NCBI GenBank assembly: GCA_023392125.1
Contig: JAEVZS010000032.1
Coordinates: 18,412-82,411, forward strand
DNA from: Bacteroidota bacterium
GTDB lineage: Bacteria > Bacteroidota > Bacteroidia > Cytophagales > Cytophagaceae
Reading direction: 5' to 3'
DNA length: 64,000 nt
This document shows positions 55,709 through 63,017 of the stretch, one piece after another (within the stretch, counting starts at the first letter, position 1; each line of letters opens with the position of its first letter). Below the pieces are notes generated by a model. It made no database searches. It had not been told where the DNA came from and worked only from the letters and a program-made list of their open reading frames with translations. A program made the position numbers and the translations under genes.

Positions 55709-55860
55709 CATCCGCCAATACAACATAGCAGCCCCTCAAGGAAGGCTTTATGCAGGATCACTTATACCAGCCCAGCCTTTCCTGTTCTCCGCTCTGCGGA
55801 TAAGGAAGAAACAGTCATCTAACCATAACACACAATATTCTACTGAAAAACAATTAATTA

Positions 55861-57165
55861 ATGATGAAAAATTTACAAAAACTTCTGTTAACTGCACTAT
55901 TTGTTGCTGCCATAAACTCATTAGTCGCCCAAACCTGGACAATGACCAGTACTCCAAACAGCACTCAGGACGTAAGGGCGCTGGCAGCAAAAGGCTCTAT
56001 GTTATATGCAGCGGTCGGTACAGCCGGAGTTTACAGCTCACCCGATGGTACCAGCTGGACTCAGCTCACTGCCTTACCAACTGCCGGAATGTGGGGGGCA
56101 GCTCAGGCAGAAAGAATTCTGATAGGCGGAAACGGAGATATTCTTGTATCAGCATCTGACCGTCACAGCATGGGAATAATGGGAGCGGTTTTTTACAGAT
56201 CTACAGATAACGGGACTACATGGACCCAGGTTAGCATCAATGGCACGGGAGGCTATGAAGAAGCCCGCGAAATAGCAGAGCTGACCGACGGGACACTATT
56301 CGTCAGGGTCGCAAACGCCAGACTTTTCAGGCTAGCTCCCGGGGAGACATTATGGACAGAGATAACTATACCGTATGGCTCCGATATAACAATGCTGCAA
56401 GCAAAAGCAGATACGCTTTTTATAACTACCAACCTCTCAACATTAAACTATTCGGCTGATAAAGGCGCAAGCTGGAGCCCTTATCCCAAAAACGGAACCG
56501 ATCTTTCCATCTCAGGCCCCATCACAAATCATATGCTGGTTACTTCAACCAATAAGTTTATCGGATATGGAAGCGCCGGTGTTTTCAGATCTGGTCTGAA
56601 TGATACTTTATGGCAGCATAAAAATTCGGGACTTCCCAATACAATATATACTACGGCGCTGGCTACAGACGGACAAAGCATCTGGATCGGATACCAGATG
56701 CAGGGATCAGGGGGAAACAATTGTTACTCAGGCGTCTCCTCTGATAACGGGGATACATGGACTATATACCCCGGCAATACTCCTGCTAACCCGGCTAATC
56801 CGCCCTGCTTACGAACAATTGTCCCGTTCGGAGCTGATGTGTACTCATTTGCCGGTAAAGACATATACAAAATCAGTGATGTCGCAACGCAACTACCTAC
56901 AGGCACATCAGGCAACCACGAATCGGTAATCTTTTCAATATTCCCGAATCCTGCAAGCCAGCTGCTGACCTTGCAATTGCCGGAAAATACAGCCGCCAAT
57001 ACAGTAAAAATAACGGACACGAAGGGCATTGTGGCTGTACAAAAAGAGCTGAACGGAGAATCGAAGAATACAATCAACGTAAGCTCCTTAAAAAAAGGAA
57101 TCTACCAGGTGACTATCGAGGAGGGCAATGGCCAAAGCTATTCTACCAGGCTGGTAATAGAATAG
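55861..57165 (+). CDS. Secreted BNR-repeat protein with T9SS tail
   Basis: 434 residues: signal peptide (1-23, ending SLVAQ), a beta-propeller with repeated Asp-box motifs (SSPDGTSWTQL, RSTDNGTTWTQV, YSADKGASWSP, SSDNGDTWTI), and a type A sorting domain (about 355-434, FSIFPNPASQLLTLQL, ends TRLVIE). The catalytic arginines and Tyr/Glu of true sialidases are not apparent, so this is more likely a surface-binding propeller than an enzyme. It starts after a 300-bp gap with no shared operon. Confidence 0.88.
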   Translation: MMKNLQKLLLTALFVAAINSLVAQTWTMTSTPNSTQDVRALAAKGSMLYAAVGTAGVYSSPDGTSWTQLTALPTAGMWGAAQAERILIGGNGDILVSASDRHSMGIMGAVFYRSTDNGTTWTQVSINGTGGYEEAREIAELTDGTLFVRVANARLFRLAPGETLWTEITIPYGSDITMLQAKADTLFITTNLSTLNYSADKGASWSPYPKNGTDLSISGPITNHMLVTSTNKFIGYGSAGVFRSGLNDTLWQHKNSGLPNTIYTTALATDGQSIWIGYQMQGSGGNNCYSGVSSDNGDTWTIYPGNTPANPANPPCLRTIVPFGADVYSFAGKDIYKISDVATQLPTGTSGNHESVIFSIFPNPASQLLTLQLPENTAANTVKITDTKGIVAVQKELNGESKNTINVSSLKKGIYQVTIEEGNGQSYSTRLVIE

Positions 57166-57435
57166 ATCCTTGCGATTATCTGTAGTATTATCAGTAGCCT
57201 TATCCGGCAGCATTTAGCGAATGGCTGGTTATGCAGGCCTTATAGCCACTGATTACGAGTCAACATCCCCCCGAATGTCCGGTATTGGACTACCGGGGGC
57301 TTGTACGCGGGTAAGTTCAGTAGTAAAATAAGATACCTGAAAGAGCTTCTGAAGTCTCAGCATCTACGAATAAATTTATGACATCTGCAAAATTTCCAGT
57401 ATAGTCAGCATCTTATAAAATCATAAAAATCACGA

Positions 57436-58392
57436 ATGAACTACATACATCACACAGTCATTCTTTTATTAACCTGTATCACAGTGCATGCTCAAAAATC
57501 CATGAAGGAGTATGTAGAAAAAACAGGTAAAGAAAAAATTAAAAAAGGTATCGTAATGCCGGCCGGAACATACCCGCAGACCGCCGTGGGATATAGTGAC
57601 GGCCATGGTATTAACCCGCTCCTGACTTCGGTAAAACAGCTTCCCGATACCGTGGCTCTGATTACTTTTCATATTTACGATATCGGCACCTCCAATCATG
57701 TCAAAAATATCAGCATTACGTATTATTCTCTTTCGGAAGAAGGCGGTAATATAATGGCCAACAAAATGCTGGATGCCTCCATAGCCCGGCTGAAAGAGGC
57801 ATTTGGCAAACAAGGAGTGGTACTGTTGACTCCGGATGAGTTTCTAAATACAAAAGAAAAACGTGACTATTACTATACTATGTTTGCTCCGGATATTTCC
57901 AAGCTCGGCAAATTTCTGAGCGGAATCGAAACAAATAAAAATGATATATCAGTCACTGCCAATGGTTACCGGGCATTTGATATTTCTGCCGCAGGAGATT
58001 TTCTGAGAGCCGAATCTCTGGGGGGAGATCTGACAAGAAAACTGGGCGTAAAAGGTGTGGTAAGCATTGCCGCCGAGCTAATGAGCGACAATAAGCGCAT
58101 CAGCATGAACGGGATAAAAATGGTGTTACACGGCCCCAATCCGATTCCCAAAGAAGATAAGAAATACATTTCCCAGAATATGGGGGCCGGTTATTATACC
58201 GGTCAGATCTATGCAAGTGGCTATACGTATTTCGACAAGCCGGTTGAAGTCGGAAAATTTGAGAACAAAAAGCAATTCATCAACGATACCTTTGAAGGTA
58301 TAGACCTGATTCTGGAATCGTTTGTAGAGAAGTTTTATGAAAAAATGAACGAATCAATCGAAAAAGCGGCAAAGAAATACGGCGGCAAGTAG
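57436..58392 (+). CDS. Secreted protein of unknown function
   Basis: 318 residues with a signal peptide (HTVILLLTCITVHAQ). The mature protein is alpha/beta with a C-terminal amphipathic helix (LILESFVEKFYEKMNESIEKAAKKYG). Middle blocks include ITFHIYDIGTSNHVKNISITYYSLSEEGG and LGVKGVVSIAAELMSDNKRISM. No family recognised and no catalytic motif stands out. It lies 270 bp after the BNR gene and ends before a good terminator at 58516. Confidence 0.75.
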   Translation: MNYIHHTVILLLTCITVHAQKSMKEYVEKTGKEKIKKGIVMPAGTYPQTAVGYSDGHGINPLLTSVKQLPDTVALITFHIYDIGTSNHVKNISITYYSLSEEGGNIMANKMLDASIARLKEAFGKQGVVLLTPDEFLNTKEKRDYYYTMFAPDISKLGKFLSGIETNKNDISVTANGYRAFDISAAGDFLRAESLGGDLTRKLGVKGVVSIAAELMSDNKRISMNGIKMVLHGPNPIPKEDKKYISQNMGAGYYTGQIYASGYTYFDKPVEVGKFENKKQFINDTFEGIDLILESFVEKFYEKMNESIEKAAKKYGGK

Positions 58393-58515
58393 CCTTATAT
58401 AATACCGGAGCTTCTGACATATGCTGTCAGTGGATGGCATGTGTTTTGTATAGCAGCAATTCTATCCGGATGCTGACGGATAACAAAGCCCCATCAGCAA
58501 GATAAATAAAGCAAG

Positions 58516-58544
58516 AAGCCGACGTAAAAAACGTCGGCTTTTCG
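58516..58544 (+). terminator. Terminator
   Basis: AAGCCGACGT pairs perfectly with ACGTCGGCTT (10 bp) around a five-A loop, followed by TTC. It lies 124 bp after the stop at 58392. Confidence 0.8.
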
Positions 58545-58587
58545 CGGTAATCTACGACCGGTTAAGGTCATTCAAAGACAAAACCTG

Positions 58588-58623
58588 CTAAAAGTATCGG
58601 GTTAGAAGAATTATTTTTTTCAT
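58588..58623 (-). pseudogene. Eleven-codon remnant of the small membrane peptide gene
   Basis: Minus-strand leader nearly identical to that at 53977-53994 (differences mainly in one T and the A-run length), then MKKIILLTRYF and TAG. Because the leader is better conserved than the coding part, this is a second decayed copy or a very short leader peptide. The rest of 58624-58944 shows nothing that can be supported. Confidence 0.3.
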
Positions 58624-58944
58624 AATGGATTTGTTAAAAAATCTTTCAAAAGCACTAAAGATTAATATCAAGATCAAAAGGCCTGGTTTTTATACGTTAG
58701 CGCTGTTCCGGGCTTGAAAGTGCCTCACATCCACTGTTTGTTTTTTTACAACACAGCATATAAATCCCCGGATACACATCCCGGAACCGGCAAAGGGTTG
58801 CCGACTAAAACGGCCGGAGGCCTCTCTCATAACCGTCACTCGCCAAAGGCGAAGCGACTGGCATAATGCTTTATTTATACAACCGAGCGACTGGAAGGAG
58901 ACCAACACCATAAAAAGTATTCCATATCAAAAAAAAGTTTTAGT

Positions 58945-59078
58945 AACTCATATCTGTGCGTAAAGTAACATATTTGATTTTAAAACCACAAAATATATTT
59001 GCATTTTATAACATATATTTGTCCTGACATTTCAACCTTTTAAGCATTTCAGGTACTAAATAAGTACAGATATGAGTT
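58945..59078. repeat. 13-bp inverted repeats flanking the XRE promoter and covering its start codon
   Basis: AACTCATATCTGT (58945-58957) and ACAGATATGAGTT (59066-59078) are perfect complements 108 bp apart. The right copy contains the start ATG of the XRE gene (59072). Promoter-like motifs lie between them. This arrangement would suit an invertible promoter, a looping operator, or pairing of a longer transcript with its start codon. Confidence 0.6.
58973..59001 (+). promoter_or_regulatory. Bacteroidota-type promoter of the XRE gene
   Basis: TTTG (58973-58976), 17 bases, then TATATTTG (58994-59001) fit the TTTG / TAnnTTTG promoter pattern. A second TATATTTG at 59014-59021 is spaced less well. 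Predicted start is near 59008, giving a leader of about 65 nt. Confidence 0.5.
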
Positions 59079-59407
59079 TTGGACACCGTATTATTCTGGT
59101 AAGAAAAGAAAAAAATATGTCGCAGGAGCAACTTGCAAAGATGCTTGGAGCTACTCCAACGACTGTAGGACGATATGAACGCGATGAGGTTAAACCTTCT
59201 ATTGAGGTGGCCGTCAAAATTGCCGAAGCACTCGAAGTTTCGCTGGACTATCTGACAGGAAGGTCACAAAATGATCTCAAGGACAAAAAAATGATCGAAA
59301 GGTTCAATTCAATCCTCAGCCTCCAGGACAGGGACAGGGAGTGCATACTCTTTGCTATTGATGGACTGCTAAGGGACGCAAAGGCCAGACAGGCTTACTC
59401 ATCATAA
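59072..59407 (+). CDS. XRE-family regulator B with C-terminal helical tail
   Basis: 111 residues. HTH_3 domain (1-65: FGHRIILVRKEKNMSQEQLAKML, recognition helix TPTTVGRYERDEVKPS, EVSLDYLTG) and a helical C-terminus ending LLRDAKARQAYSS. It is a close paralog of the protein at 60245 (both end RDAKAR..YSS and share YERxEVKPSIEVA). Its stop codon lies inside an 18-bp palindrome, and the convergent gene is small ORF B, as with the XRE gene at 12773 and small ORF A. It is the likely regulator of the module. Confidence 0.9.
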   Translation: MSFGHRIILVRKEKNMSQEQLAKMLGATPTTVGRYERDEVKPSIEVAVKIAEALEVSLDYLTGRSQNDLKDKKMIERFNSILSLQDRDRECILFAIDGLLRDAKARQAYSS

Positions 59408-59440
59408 AGAAAGCCGGGATAGCCCGGCTTTCTTTATGAT
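59401..59440. terminator. Perfect 18-bp bidirectional terminator
   Basis: ATCATAAAGAAAGCCGGG and its exact complement flank a 4-base loop (ATAG). The XRE stop codon (59405-59407) is within the left arm. Small ORF B ends 7 bp further on from the other side. Confidence 0.92.
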
Positions 59441-59447
59441 GCGCTTG

Positions 59448-59762
59448 TTAATGACCTGACCTCATATTCACTTCCGGCAACTCATCCCCGATCACATCCA
59501 ACAGGTGAAAAAGAAAACAAAGATCTTCGGCCAGACCGATAAAATGATCCGGTAAGGCCTCACGCTCCATAGTAATATAATGTAAGTATATATCCCGGAT
59601 ATTGCGGCTCAGACGTTGGGCCGGTACCGCACTGACCAAAGCGTCCAGCTCTTCGATGATACGGCCGTTCAGCCTCGAATAACGGGGTAGTTTCACCTTG
59701 CGACGCTTGACGCCGCATAAGGACCCCAAAGGGTGTTGAAGGGTGTTTCGTTGTTTTTGCAT
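59448..59762 (-). CDS. Small basic protein B of the three-member paralog family
   Basis: 104 residues from the ATG at 59762. An upstream in-frame ATG at 59921 would add 53 residues, but those would be encoded by the conserved leader RNA, and protein alignment with copies A and C begins at the shorter start, so the shorter one is chosen. The basic stretch RRKVKLPRYSRLN, the core IEELDALVSAVPAQRLSRNIRDIYLHYI and the acidic end AEDLCFLFHLLDVIGDEL are shared. No known family. Convergent with XRE gene B. Confidence 0.75.
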   Translation of the reverse strand: MQKQRNTLQHPLGSLCGVKRRKVKLPRYSRLNGRIIEELDALVSAVPAQRLSRNIRDIYLHYITMEREALPDHFIGLAEDLCFLFHLLDVIGDELPEVNMRSGH

Positions 59763-59936
59763 GATAGTAAAAATAAGGTTGCCCGGATAGAAGCTGCAAA
59801 AACAACGTAGTTGATTCTCGGGGACCTTACGGTTACCCCACTCCTCCGGGCAATGGTTTGTAATCTGATTGAAACGGAAAATACCATAAAAGTAAAAATT
59901 GGTTGTGGTATCTCCTACCACGTTGTTTTTGCACTA
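59763..59936 (-). ncRNA. Structured leader RNA B (copy 2 of 3)
   Basis: On the minus strand, 5' to 3': S, TGCAAAAACAACG (59933-59921); H1, GTGGTA with TACCAC around a 5-base loop (59921-59905); P1, TTGCCCGGA (59853-59845) with TCCGGGCAA (59787-59779); P2 with GTAA tetraloop (59839-59820), stem ACC/GGT where copy A has TCC/GGA; S', CGTTGTTTTTGCA (59807-59795), complementary over 13 bases to S and to S'' (59761-59749) that begins inside the ATG of the ORF. The predicted promoter places the transcript start within a few bases of S. Confidence 0.7.
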
Positions 59937-59967
59937 CAAACCTACTACCTTTTTACCGTAAATCAAA
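59937..59967 (-). promoter_or_regulatory. Promoter of leader RNA B
   Basis: On the minus strand TTTG (59967-59964), exactly 19 bases, then TAGGTTTG (59944-59937), a very good match to the Bacteroidota promoter. Three bases later comes S. The same sequence and spacing precede leader C, and the flank 59945-60000 is nearly identical to 62454-62514. Confidence 0.75.
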
Positions 59968-60009
59968 ACAGGCCAACCCTTTAATGGCAGCCTGCTTTGG
60001 CTCTCTTTG

Positions 60010-60072
60010 TAACTATTGCGGTCGGTGGGCCACACGACCGCGGTGATAATACTGCACTGACCACGGGATAGC
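60010..60072. repeat. 63-bp direct repeat, copy 1
   Basis: Identical to 61860-61922 except for two bases. It contains GCGGTCG / CGACCGC (60018-60024 and 60035-60041) around an 11-base loop. The copies flank XRE gene C, a small membrane protein and toxin/immunity remnants. The sequence homology begins and ends sharply. Possibly a recombination scar or the end of a mobile unit. Confidence 0.8.
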
Positions 60073-60244
60073 TTTCTAATTCCTTCCTATAACATTTTTG
60101 GTTGGCCGTTGGCACAACCAAGGCGACATGACTTTAAACAAGCTTACTCATCAATTTCACCAACATGGGCGGAAAGATTTGAACAGATAATTTTTGTTTC
60201 TTAGATTTGGGTTTTAACTCATTTTCATTGTTTTTTCAGAACTT

Positions 60245-60577
60245 ATGTTATTTGGTGATCGCCTTATTATCGCTCGTAAAAAAAGAAAGGTTTCCCAGGA
60301 TGAACTGGCTAAAATGTTAGGGGTACACGCTCCTATTATCGGACGGTATGAACGTAATGAGGTAAAACCTTCTATTGAGGTAGCTGCTAATATTGCTCAG
60401 GCTTTGGGCGTGTCTCTCGACTTCCTCACAGGACTTTCTGATCAGGAACTGGATAAGGAGATGCTAAACCTCATCAATGAGCTTCAGGCGCTTAATGAAG
60501 ATGATCAGCAACATATCGTAAAAACGATCGCGGCCCTTATAAGGGATGCGAAAGCGCGCAGAACGTACTCTTCGTAA
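60245..60577 (+). CDS. XRE-family regulator C
   Basis: 110 residues. HTH_3 domain (FGDRLIIARKKRKVSQDELAKML, HAPIIGRYERNEVKPSIEVA, GVSLDFLTGLS) with a helical C-terminus (LNLINELQALNEDDQQHIVK, ending DAKARRTYSS). Close paralog of regulator B. By analogy with the A and B modules its convergent partner would be small ORF C at 61953, but about 1.3 kb with a membrane protein and toxin remnants lies between them. Confidence 0.9.
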   Translation: MLFGDRLIIARKKRKVSQDELAKMLGVHAPIIGRYERNEVKPSIEVAANIAQALGVSLDFLTGLSDQELDKEMLNLINELQALNEDDQQHIVKTIAALIRDAKARRTYSS

Positions 60578-60777
60578 AAACATGGCTCAAAATTCTACGC
60601 AGGGCTTTCCTATCTAAAAAAACAACAAAAAGTGAGTATCAGGGATAACAATAAGTAAAAAGCCCACGCTCCATGTTGTTTCTGTTTTAGGTTAAAGTTA
60701 TTGATAAAAATTACTTATACAATTTCATTACAGTACCTTTATCAGGTTGATTACCTTATCCAAAATATTCTAGCCTT

Positions 60778-61152
60778 ATGACTGTGTGGCCGCATTTAAA
60801 GATTACTCTTGGCATTATTTTTCTGATATGTTGTCTATCCTTACCTTTTCTCCTATTTTTCCTTGGACTTACCAAAAAAAAATTAGGACTATATATCCAA
60901 CAAATAAAGAAATATGGAAAGATTAATAAGAACTTAGAAAATATGACAACTGCTTTTGACTTATTTCTAATAGCTCATGTATTTGATTCCATCCCCGACA
61001 AAAATAAATATTCTCAGTATTACACTAATAAACAAATAAGGAGCTTAATAGAACAAATAACAATCCTTACTAAAATCACAAAATATATGGCAATTGTAAC
61101 AGCCCTGATAACTGTTTCTCTAATTATACTACTGAATATCTACGAAGGGTAA
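60778..61152 (+). CDS. Small membrane protein with two helices
   Basis: 124 residues. One hydrophobic segment at each end (about 10-32, GIIFLICCLSLPFLLFFLGL; about 102-120, YMAIVTALITVSLIILLNI), with a polar 70-residue middle (KKLGLYIQQIKKYGKINKNL to IRSLIEQITILTK). A hairpin-type membrane protein is predicted. The gene is AT-rich, has no recognised family, and lies between the 63-bp repeats, so it may be cargo of that segment. Confidence 0.65.
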   Translation: MTVWPHLKITLGIIFLICCLSLPFLLFFLGLTKKKLGLYIQQIKKYGKINKNLENMTTAFDLFLIAHVFDSIPDKNKYSQYYTNKQIRSLIEQITILTKITKYMAIVTALITVSLIILLNIYEG

Positions 61153-61157
61153 CTTCT

Positions 61158-61502
61158 CTAAAAAAAAGATGAGCTTCTGATTATCTCACTGAACAGATCT
61201 TTATACTTTACAAATTCTTCTCCTCTGCCTTCGGCAATACAGGTAACAATATAGCTTTCATTTTCAAGGTTAAAATAGGCCGACAGAACGCCTAATTTCT
61301 GTTCTCCTACTCTAACAAAATACATAATTTCATAGACCTGTTTACCGGCTATGGTATCACGATTTTCTTCTTTAACCTTAAGTTCCTGATAAGATGATTG
61401 TAAATCCTTAATATTTAATGAGAGAAACTGATTAAATGAAACCCCTCGGGGTATTTCCGTTCGCACGATGTTAATCGTAGGGGAAAAGATTTTTCTTATC
61501 AG
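61158..61502 (-). pseudogene. Truncated DcrB/DUF1795-like immunity-type gene
   Basis: The reading frame (open 61502-61158) encodes KIFSPTINIVRTEIPRGVSF then NQFLSLNIKDLQSS, with a C-terminal domain ending YKDLFSEIIRSSSFF. This matches the DcrB-like DUF1795 pattern often found as immunity proteins behind polymorphic toxins. No good ATG exists: upstream the frame runs into TAG at 61503-61505 and overlaps the end of the toxin-like ORF. GTG at 61466 is the first plausible start but would cut off the first strands. The N-terminal part has probably been lost by deletion. Confidence 0.55.
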
Positions 61503-61932
61503 CTACCACATTTAAATACCCTAGTTTTCCAATATTCTTTATATCGATATCAATATTAGAAGGCCCATAACCAATATCCTTTTCACCTGTATTAGGGTGG
61601 GTATGTATAGTCGCAACAATCTGATATTTAATTTCTTTATGCAAAGAAGCCAACTCTTGTATTTTCACATGTGATTCACTATAGTTGGTATAATTAACCC
61701 CTAACCTATTAACTACAGGAACATTATTATCAAATGTTAACAACAACAAGTCCCCATGCTCCGCATTTAAGTTAGTGTTATAATTACTTTTTACATTTTT
61801 TGTTTCCTCAAACAATTGTACCATCCCATCAAGCAGACGCTTCTGGGAGCAGGACCATCTAACTATTGCGGTCGGTGTGCCACACGACCGCGGTGATAAT
61901 AGTGCACTGACCACGGGATAGCCCGGACTCAC
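61471..61932 (-). pseudogene. Orphan toxin-tip-like fragment with JAB/MPN-type metalloprotease motif
   Basis: 153 codons. IVATIHTHPN with GPSNID matches the JAMM pattern (HxH...S..D) of JAB1/MPN metallopeptidases, a domain used at the C-terminal tips of polymorphic toxins. The first 24 codons come from the 63-bp repeat and the protein stops soon after the motif (KKNLFPYD), so both ends look truncated. It overlaps the equally truncated DUF1795-like frame. I interpret the pair as a displaced RHS tip and immunity remnant left between the repeats. Confidence 0.55.
61860..61922. repeat. 63-bp direct repeat, copy 2
   Basis: Second copy of the repeat at 60010-60072, with two differences (T for G and G for C). 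It merges at its end into a hairpin (61921-61941) in front of small ORF C's stop. Confidence 0.8.
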
Positions 61933-61955
61933 GTACCGGGCCTGCTTATTTTTTA
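61921..61955 (+). terminator. Hairpin with T-run after the repeat
   Basis: GCCCGG (61921-61926) pairs with CCGGGC (61936-61941) and a T-run follows after 7 bases on the plus strand. It would stop rightward transcription before small ORF C. Confidence 0.5.
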
Positions 61956-62258
61956 ACGATCCTGCTTACGCTGACTTTCCTCAACGGCAACATCCAGAAA
62001 TTGAAACAATATATACAGGTCGCCTGACAGATCCCGAACAAAACGATTGCTGACCACATCTTCACTACTGCTCGCATAATGAAGATATAAATCCCGAAGA
62101 CCACGGCTCAGACGATGAACTGGAACCGCCCCTAAAAGGTGTTCAAGCTCCCGAACAAGCGTCTTGCTCACTGGACTGTTAACGGATAGTTTGATTTTCT
62201 TGCCCCTGAGGGAACACGCCTCATCAGAAGCTGAAAAAATGTTGTTTCGTTCTCGCAT
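61953..62258 (-). CDS. Small basic protein C of the three-member paralog family
   Basis: 101 residues from the ATG at 62258, the same length as copy A. The frame runs on upstream to 62351, but those 31 codons lie in the conserved leader, so the internal ATG is chosen. The core LVRELEHLLGAVPVHRLSRGLRDLYLHYA and the end GDLYILFQFLDVAVEES are conserved; the basic patch is weaker (GKKIKLSVNSPVSK). It is the most divergent of the three, as is its leader. Confidence 0.72.
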   Translation of the reverse strand: MRERNNIFSASDEACSLRGKKIKLSVNSPVSKTLVRELEHLLGAVPVHRLSRGLRDLYLHYASSSEDVVSNRFVRDLSGDLYILFQFLDVAVEESQRKQDR

Positions 62259-62445
62259 GATTGAAAAGTGTTGGAATAAAATTACCAAGTTAGGAAGTGC
62301 GAGAACATTGCGACGCAACGGTCTTGGGCCATTACTGGAATCCCCTTCCACTTGGTAATGTCTGTGTCTGATTGATATAAAAATACCACGACTGATAAGT
62401 AATAACTACAGGGCGTGGCATCTTCGCCACAATGTTCTCGCACTA
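62259..62445 (-). ncRNA. Structured leader RNA C (copy 3 of 3)
   Basis: On the minus strand: S, TGCGAGAACATTG (62442-62430); H1, GTGGC with GCCAC (62430-62415); P1, ATTACCAAGT (62359-62350) with ACTTGGTAAT (62290-62281), fully different in sequence from copies A and B but still perfectly paired; P2 with GTAA tetraloop (62345-62326), stem CCA/TGG; S', CAATGTTCTCGCA (62310-62298), complementary to S over 13 bases and to S'' (TGCGAGAAC, 62257-62249) over 9 at the ORF start. The changed but paired stems are direct evidence that structure is selected. Confidence 0.72.
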
Positions 62446-62476
62446 CAAACCTACTACCTTTTTACCGTAAATCAAA
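62446..62476 (-). promoter_or_regulatory. Promoter of leader RNA C
   Basis: On the minus strand TTTG (62476-62473), 19 bases, TAGGTTTG (62453-62446), then TAG and S. Identical in motifs and spacing to the promoter of leader B. The homology continues to about 62514. Confidence 0.75.
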
Positions 62477-62551
62477 ACAGACCAACTCCTTAAAGTCAGC
62501 CTGCTTGGGTGCTGTGCTTAATATCGCTTTCTTTTTACCGCATTACAAATG

Positions 62552-62606
62552 CCTATAATAAAAGGTCGGGATTACAAATACCCGAACAGTAACCTTCTTT
62601 TATAGG
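62552..62606. repeat. Large nested hairpin downstream of the immunity gene
   Basis: CCTATAATAAAAGG (62552-62565) pairs with CCTTCTTTTATAGG (62593-62606), with one mismatched position, and inside it TCGGG pairs with CCCGA. It lies 40 bp after the stop of the gene at 62646 (minus) and upstream of leader C, so it may end the RHS transcript. Confidence 0.5.
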
Positions 62607-62645
62607 TTCTGCTTTTGTTTTAACAAGACACCGAACAGCGGGGTT

Positions 62646-63014
62646 TCAATAAATGTCTAATCGATTACATTTAAAAGATATGTTGTCATCATCCTTAAAG
62701 TCTCCTGGAATAAAATGACTATCAATCTCGATAACAATATTTCCTAATTTCACATGCCCTGATTCTTTGTCTATCAACTTACCTTCAATTAGATAATCAA
62801 AAGCATTATTCAATTTTTCTATTCGTAGACTTGGAGATTCCGACCTTACTATTTCATTAGGGTCAAGGGCATACAAAGGTTCTGATAACTGCTCTCCTTT
62901 TTCCTTCTTGAATGGATGACTAAAGCAAAGTAATTCAAATTGACCATCAGTAATGGTTACTTCTGCTTCAAGAGCTTCTTCCGATATCCAGTTTATTTCT
63001 TTGATAATCATCAT
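62646..63014 (-). CDS. Probable immunity protein of the RHS toxin
   Basis: 122 residues, soluble, beta-rich and acidic (EEALEAEVTITDGQFELLCFSH, GNIVIEIDSHFIPGDFKDDD). It starts 3 bp after the stop of the RHS gene on the same strand, the standard place for an immunity gene. I recognise no immunity family. Function is inferred from position and size. Confidence 0.65.
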   Translation of the reverse strand: MMIIKEINWISEEALEAEVTITDGQFELLCFSHPFKKEKGEQLSEPLYALDPNEIVRSESPSLRIEKLNNAFDYLIEGKLIDKESGHVKLGNIVIEIDSHFIPGDFKDDDNISFKCNRLDIY

Positions 63015-63017
63015 ATC

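Noticed and set aside
58690..58911. 73-codon minus-strand frame
   Set aside because: Irregular composition and no recognisable feature; the area behind the terminator seems non-coding.
59763..59921. N-terminal extension of small ORF B (start at 59921)
   Set aside because: The extra 53 codons would be translated from the conserved leader RNA, and the paralogs align only from the shorter start.
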